In this document: piece after piece, positions 5,546 through 6,139 of the stretch
Layout of the letters: each line of letters starts with the position of its first letter
Numbering within the stretch: the stretch's first letter is position 1
DNA from: Modestobacter sp.
GTDB taxonomy: Bacteria > Actinomycetota > Actinomycetes > Mycobacteriales > Geodermatophilaceae
DNA: 6,139 nt
Direction: 5' to 3'
NCBI GenBank assembly: GCA_025965635.1
Contig: JAOPWO010000362.1
Coordinates: 1 to 6,139, forward strand
Made by a program: the position numbers and the translations under genes
The notes under the pieces: generated by a model
Databases searched by the model: none
Told to the model about the DNA's origin: nothing
Seen by the model: only the letters and a program-made list of their open reading frames with translations

Positions 5546-5563
5546 ACCGGCGCCGCAGGTTAG
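5543..5563. promoter_or_regulatory. Inverted repeat joining two divergent -10 elements
   Basis: CTAACC (5543-5548) and GGTTAG (5558-5563) are perfect inverted copies separated by 9 bp. Each arm overlaps the -10 of one divergent promoter, reading GGTTAG outward on its own strand. Either it is a consequence of similar extended -10 sequences or it is a regulator site. Confidence 0.5.
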
Positions 5564-5566
5564 GAT
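5561..5566 (+). promoter_or_regulatory. Putative -10 hexamer of the helicase gene
   Basis: TAGGAT fits TANNNT and is preceded by GGT. Transcription would begin near 5573, about 200 bases before the proposed helicase start. The -35 position for this promoter would overlap the -10 of the ferritin-like gene. Confidence 0.5.
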
Positions 5567-5774
5567 GGGAGCAACGGGCCGCCAGGCTCGTTGCCTGGAA
5601 TGCAATCCTTGTGCGCTGATGATCGCTGGACCTCATCACCGAGACCGGCCCCACCGTGGGCCGTCTCCCGGGCAGTCTGTTCCAGACACCCGGTCTGCTG
5701 GCCGCGTCGGCGCGTGGACGAATGATCCCGGAACCGACCCCGGGCCGGCATGCGTCGCCGGGAAACGCCCGATC
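5567..5774 (+). promoter_or_regulatory. Long structured leader of the DEAD-box helicase mRNA (putative)
   Basis: About 200 bases lie between the putative promoter and the helicase start. They contain four successive small hairpins: CCAGGC/GCCTGG (5582-5587/5593-5598, loop TCGTT), CGGCCC/GGGCCG (5646-5651/5658-5663), GTCTG/CAGAC (5675-5679/5683-5687) and CCGGC/GCCGG (5745-5749/5757-5761). Bases 5591-5640 are only 54% GC, well below the surroundings. The helicase frame stays open through this region, with in-frame ATGs at 5565 and 5619. However, only about two thirds of its third positions are G/C between 5619 and 5775, against nearly all after 5775, so it is probably untranslated. No known riboswitch class is recognised. 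Confidence 0.4.
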
Positions 5775-6139
5775 GTGGGCACCGCCGACGACCCGGTCCC
5801 CCACCAGACCGAGGCGAGAGAACTGACCTCCACCGAGAACGCTCCCGACAGCACGCCCGCCGACATCCCGGCCGCACCCGCGCTGGACCATGCCGAGACC
5901 GGCGCACCCGCCCCCGAGGAGATCGAGCAGCAGGTCGAGGAGCTGGGCGGCGCCCCCGTCGCCAGCGACAGCCCGCTGTTCAGCGACTTCGACGTGCACC
6001 CCGACATCGTGGCCGCGCTGGCCGAGGTCGGGATCACCCGGACCTTCGCCATCCAGGAGCTGACCCTCCCGCTGGCGCTGGCCGGCAACGACCTCATCGG
6101 TCAGGCCCGCACCGGCACCGGCAAGACCCTGGGCTTCGG
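5775..6139 (+). CDS. rhlE: DEAD-box ATP-dependent RNA helicase, RhlE-type, N-terminal part
   Basis: The frame runs off the right edge after 121 codons. Residues 1-66 from the GTG at 5775 form an acidic, Pro/Ala-rich disordered tail ([20 protein letters not shown]). The helicase core then begins: [19 protein letters not shown] (69-87), the Q motif [19 protein letters not shown] (90-108) with Gln94, and Walker A/motif I ARTGTGKT (111-118) with Lys117. Such enzymes unwind short RNA duplexes using ATP, in ribosome assembly, RNA decay or cold adaptation. The best relative I know is Rv3211. The DEAD box itself lies beyond the window. The start is uncertain. GTG 5775 is chosen because GC-rich third positions begin there; a CTG at 5823 (just before TSTENAPD, with GAGAGAA upstream) or the ATG at 5619 are alternatives. 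The gene is divergent from the ferritin-like gene. Confidence 0.85.
   Translation, partial: MGTADDPVPHQTEARELTSTENAPDSTPADIPAAPALDHAETGAPAPEEIEQQVEELGGAPVASDSPLFSDFDVHPDIVAALAEVGITRTFAIQELTLPLALAGNDLIGQARTGTGKTLGF

Noticed and set aside
5430..5999. Minus-strand open frame of 189 codons across the helicase start
   Set aside because: It is antisense to the helicase gene, whose Q motif and Walker A are unmistakable, and it overlaps the ferritin-like gene.
1..6139. Mobile element, CRISPR array, phage or new defence system
   Set aside because: No transposase, integrase, regularly spaced repeats, terminal inverted repeats or tRNA seen; gene content and base use are uniform and match a conserved actinobacterial core neighbourhood.

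Overview
The DNA is very GC-rich and its reading frames have almost only G or C at third codon positions. Several genes start with GTG. The gene content (a MoeZ-type adenylyltransferase/rhodanese fusion, a DUF3152 protein, a TetR regulator, a DUF3107 protein, a MiaE_2-type ferritin-like protein and an RhlE-type DEAD-box helicase) matches, from memory, the Mycobacterium tuberculosis neighbourhood Rv3206c to Rv3211. The window is therefore from a high-GC actinobacterium. A Geodermatophilaceae- or Pseudonocardiaceae-like origin is possible, but I cannot fix the genus.

Layout, left to right. At 1-198 (minus) is the 5' part of a mycothiol-dependent maleylpyruvate isomerase/DinB-like gene that runs off the left edge. 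A long hairpin (223-268) separates it from moeZ (279-1439, minus). A 231-bp gap with a terminator-like hairpin (1605-1622) follows. Next come a membrane-anchored DUF3152 putative zinc peptidase (1671-2588, minus, start uncertain) and an alpha/beta hydrolase (2660-3712, minus), which may form one transcription unit. The hydrolase is divergent from a TetR regulator (3780-4439, plus). The 67-bp gap between them holds two face-away -10 hexamers close to both start codons, and a small palindrome. A short DUF3107 gene (4540-4770, plus) with its own promoter and a strong Shine-Dalgarno sequence follows. It is convergent with a ferritin-like gene (4843-5493, minus), with a nested hairpin terminator between them. 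The ferritin-like gene is divergent from a DEAD-box RNA helicase (5775-6139, plus, cut by the right edge). The gap between these two holds a dyad-symmetric pair of -10 hexamers and a roughly 200-nt structured leader.

How the genes relate: MoeZ has a known role in protein-thiocarboxylate sulfur chemistry. The TetR regulator probably controls itself and the divergent hydrolase/DUF3152 pair. DUF3152, DUF3107 and the MiaE_2 protein are conserved actinobacterial proteins with little or no assigned function. I see no CRISPR array, phage, insertion sequence, tRNA or rRNA. This is conserved core chromosome. The most interesting items are the uncharacterised conserved proteins, the symmetric divergent promoters and the helicase leader, not a new mobile or defence system.
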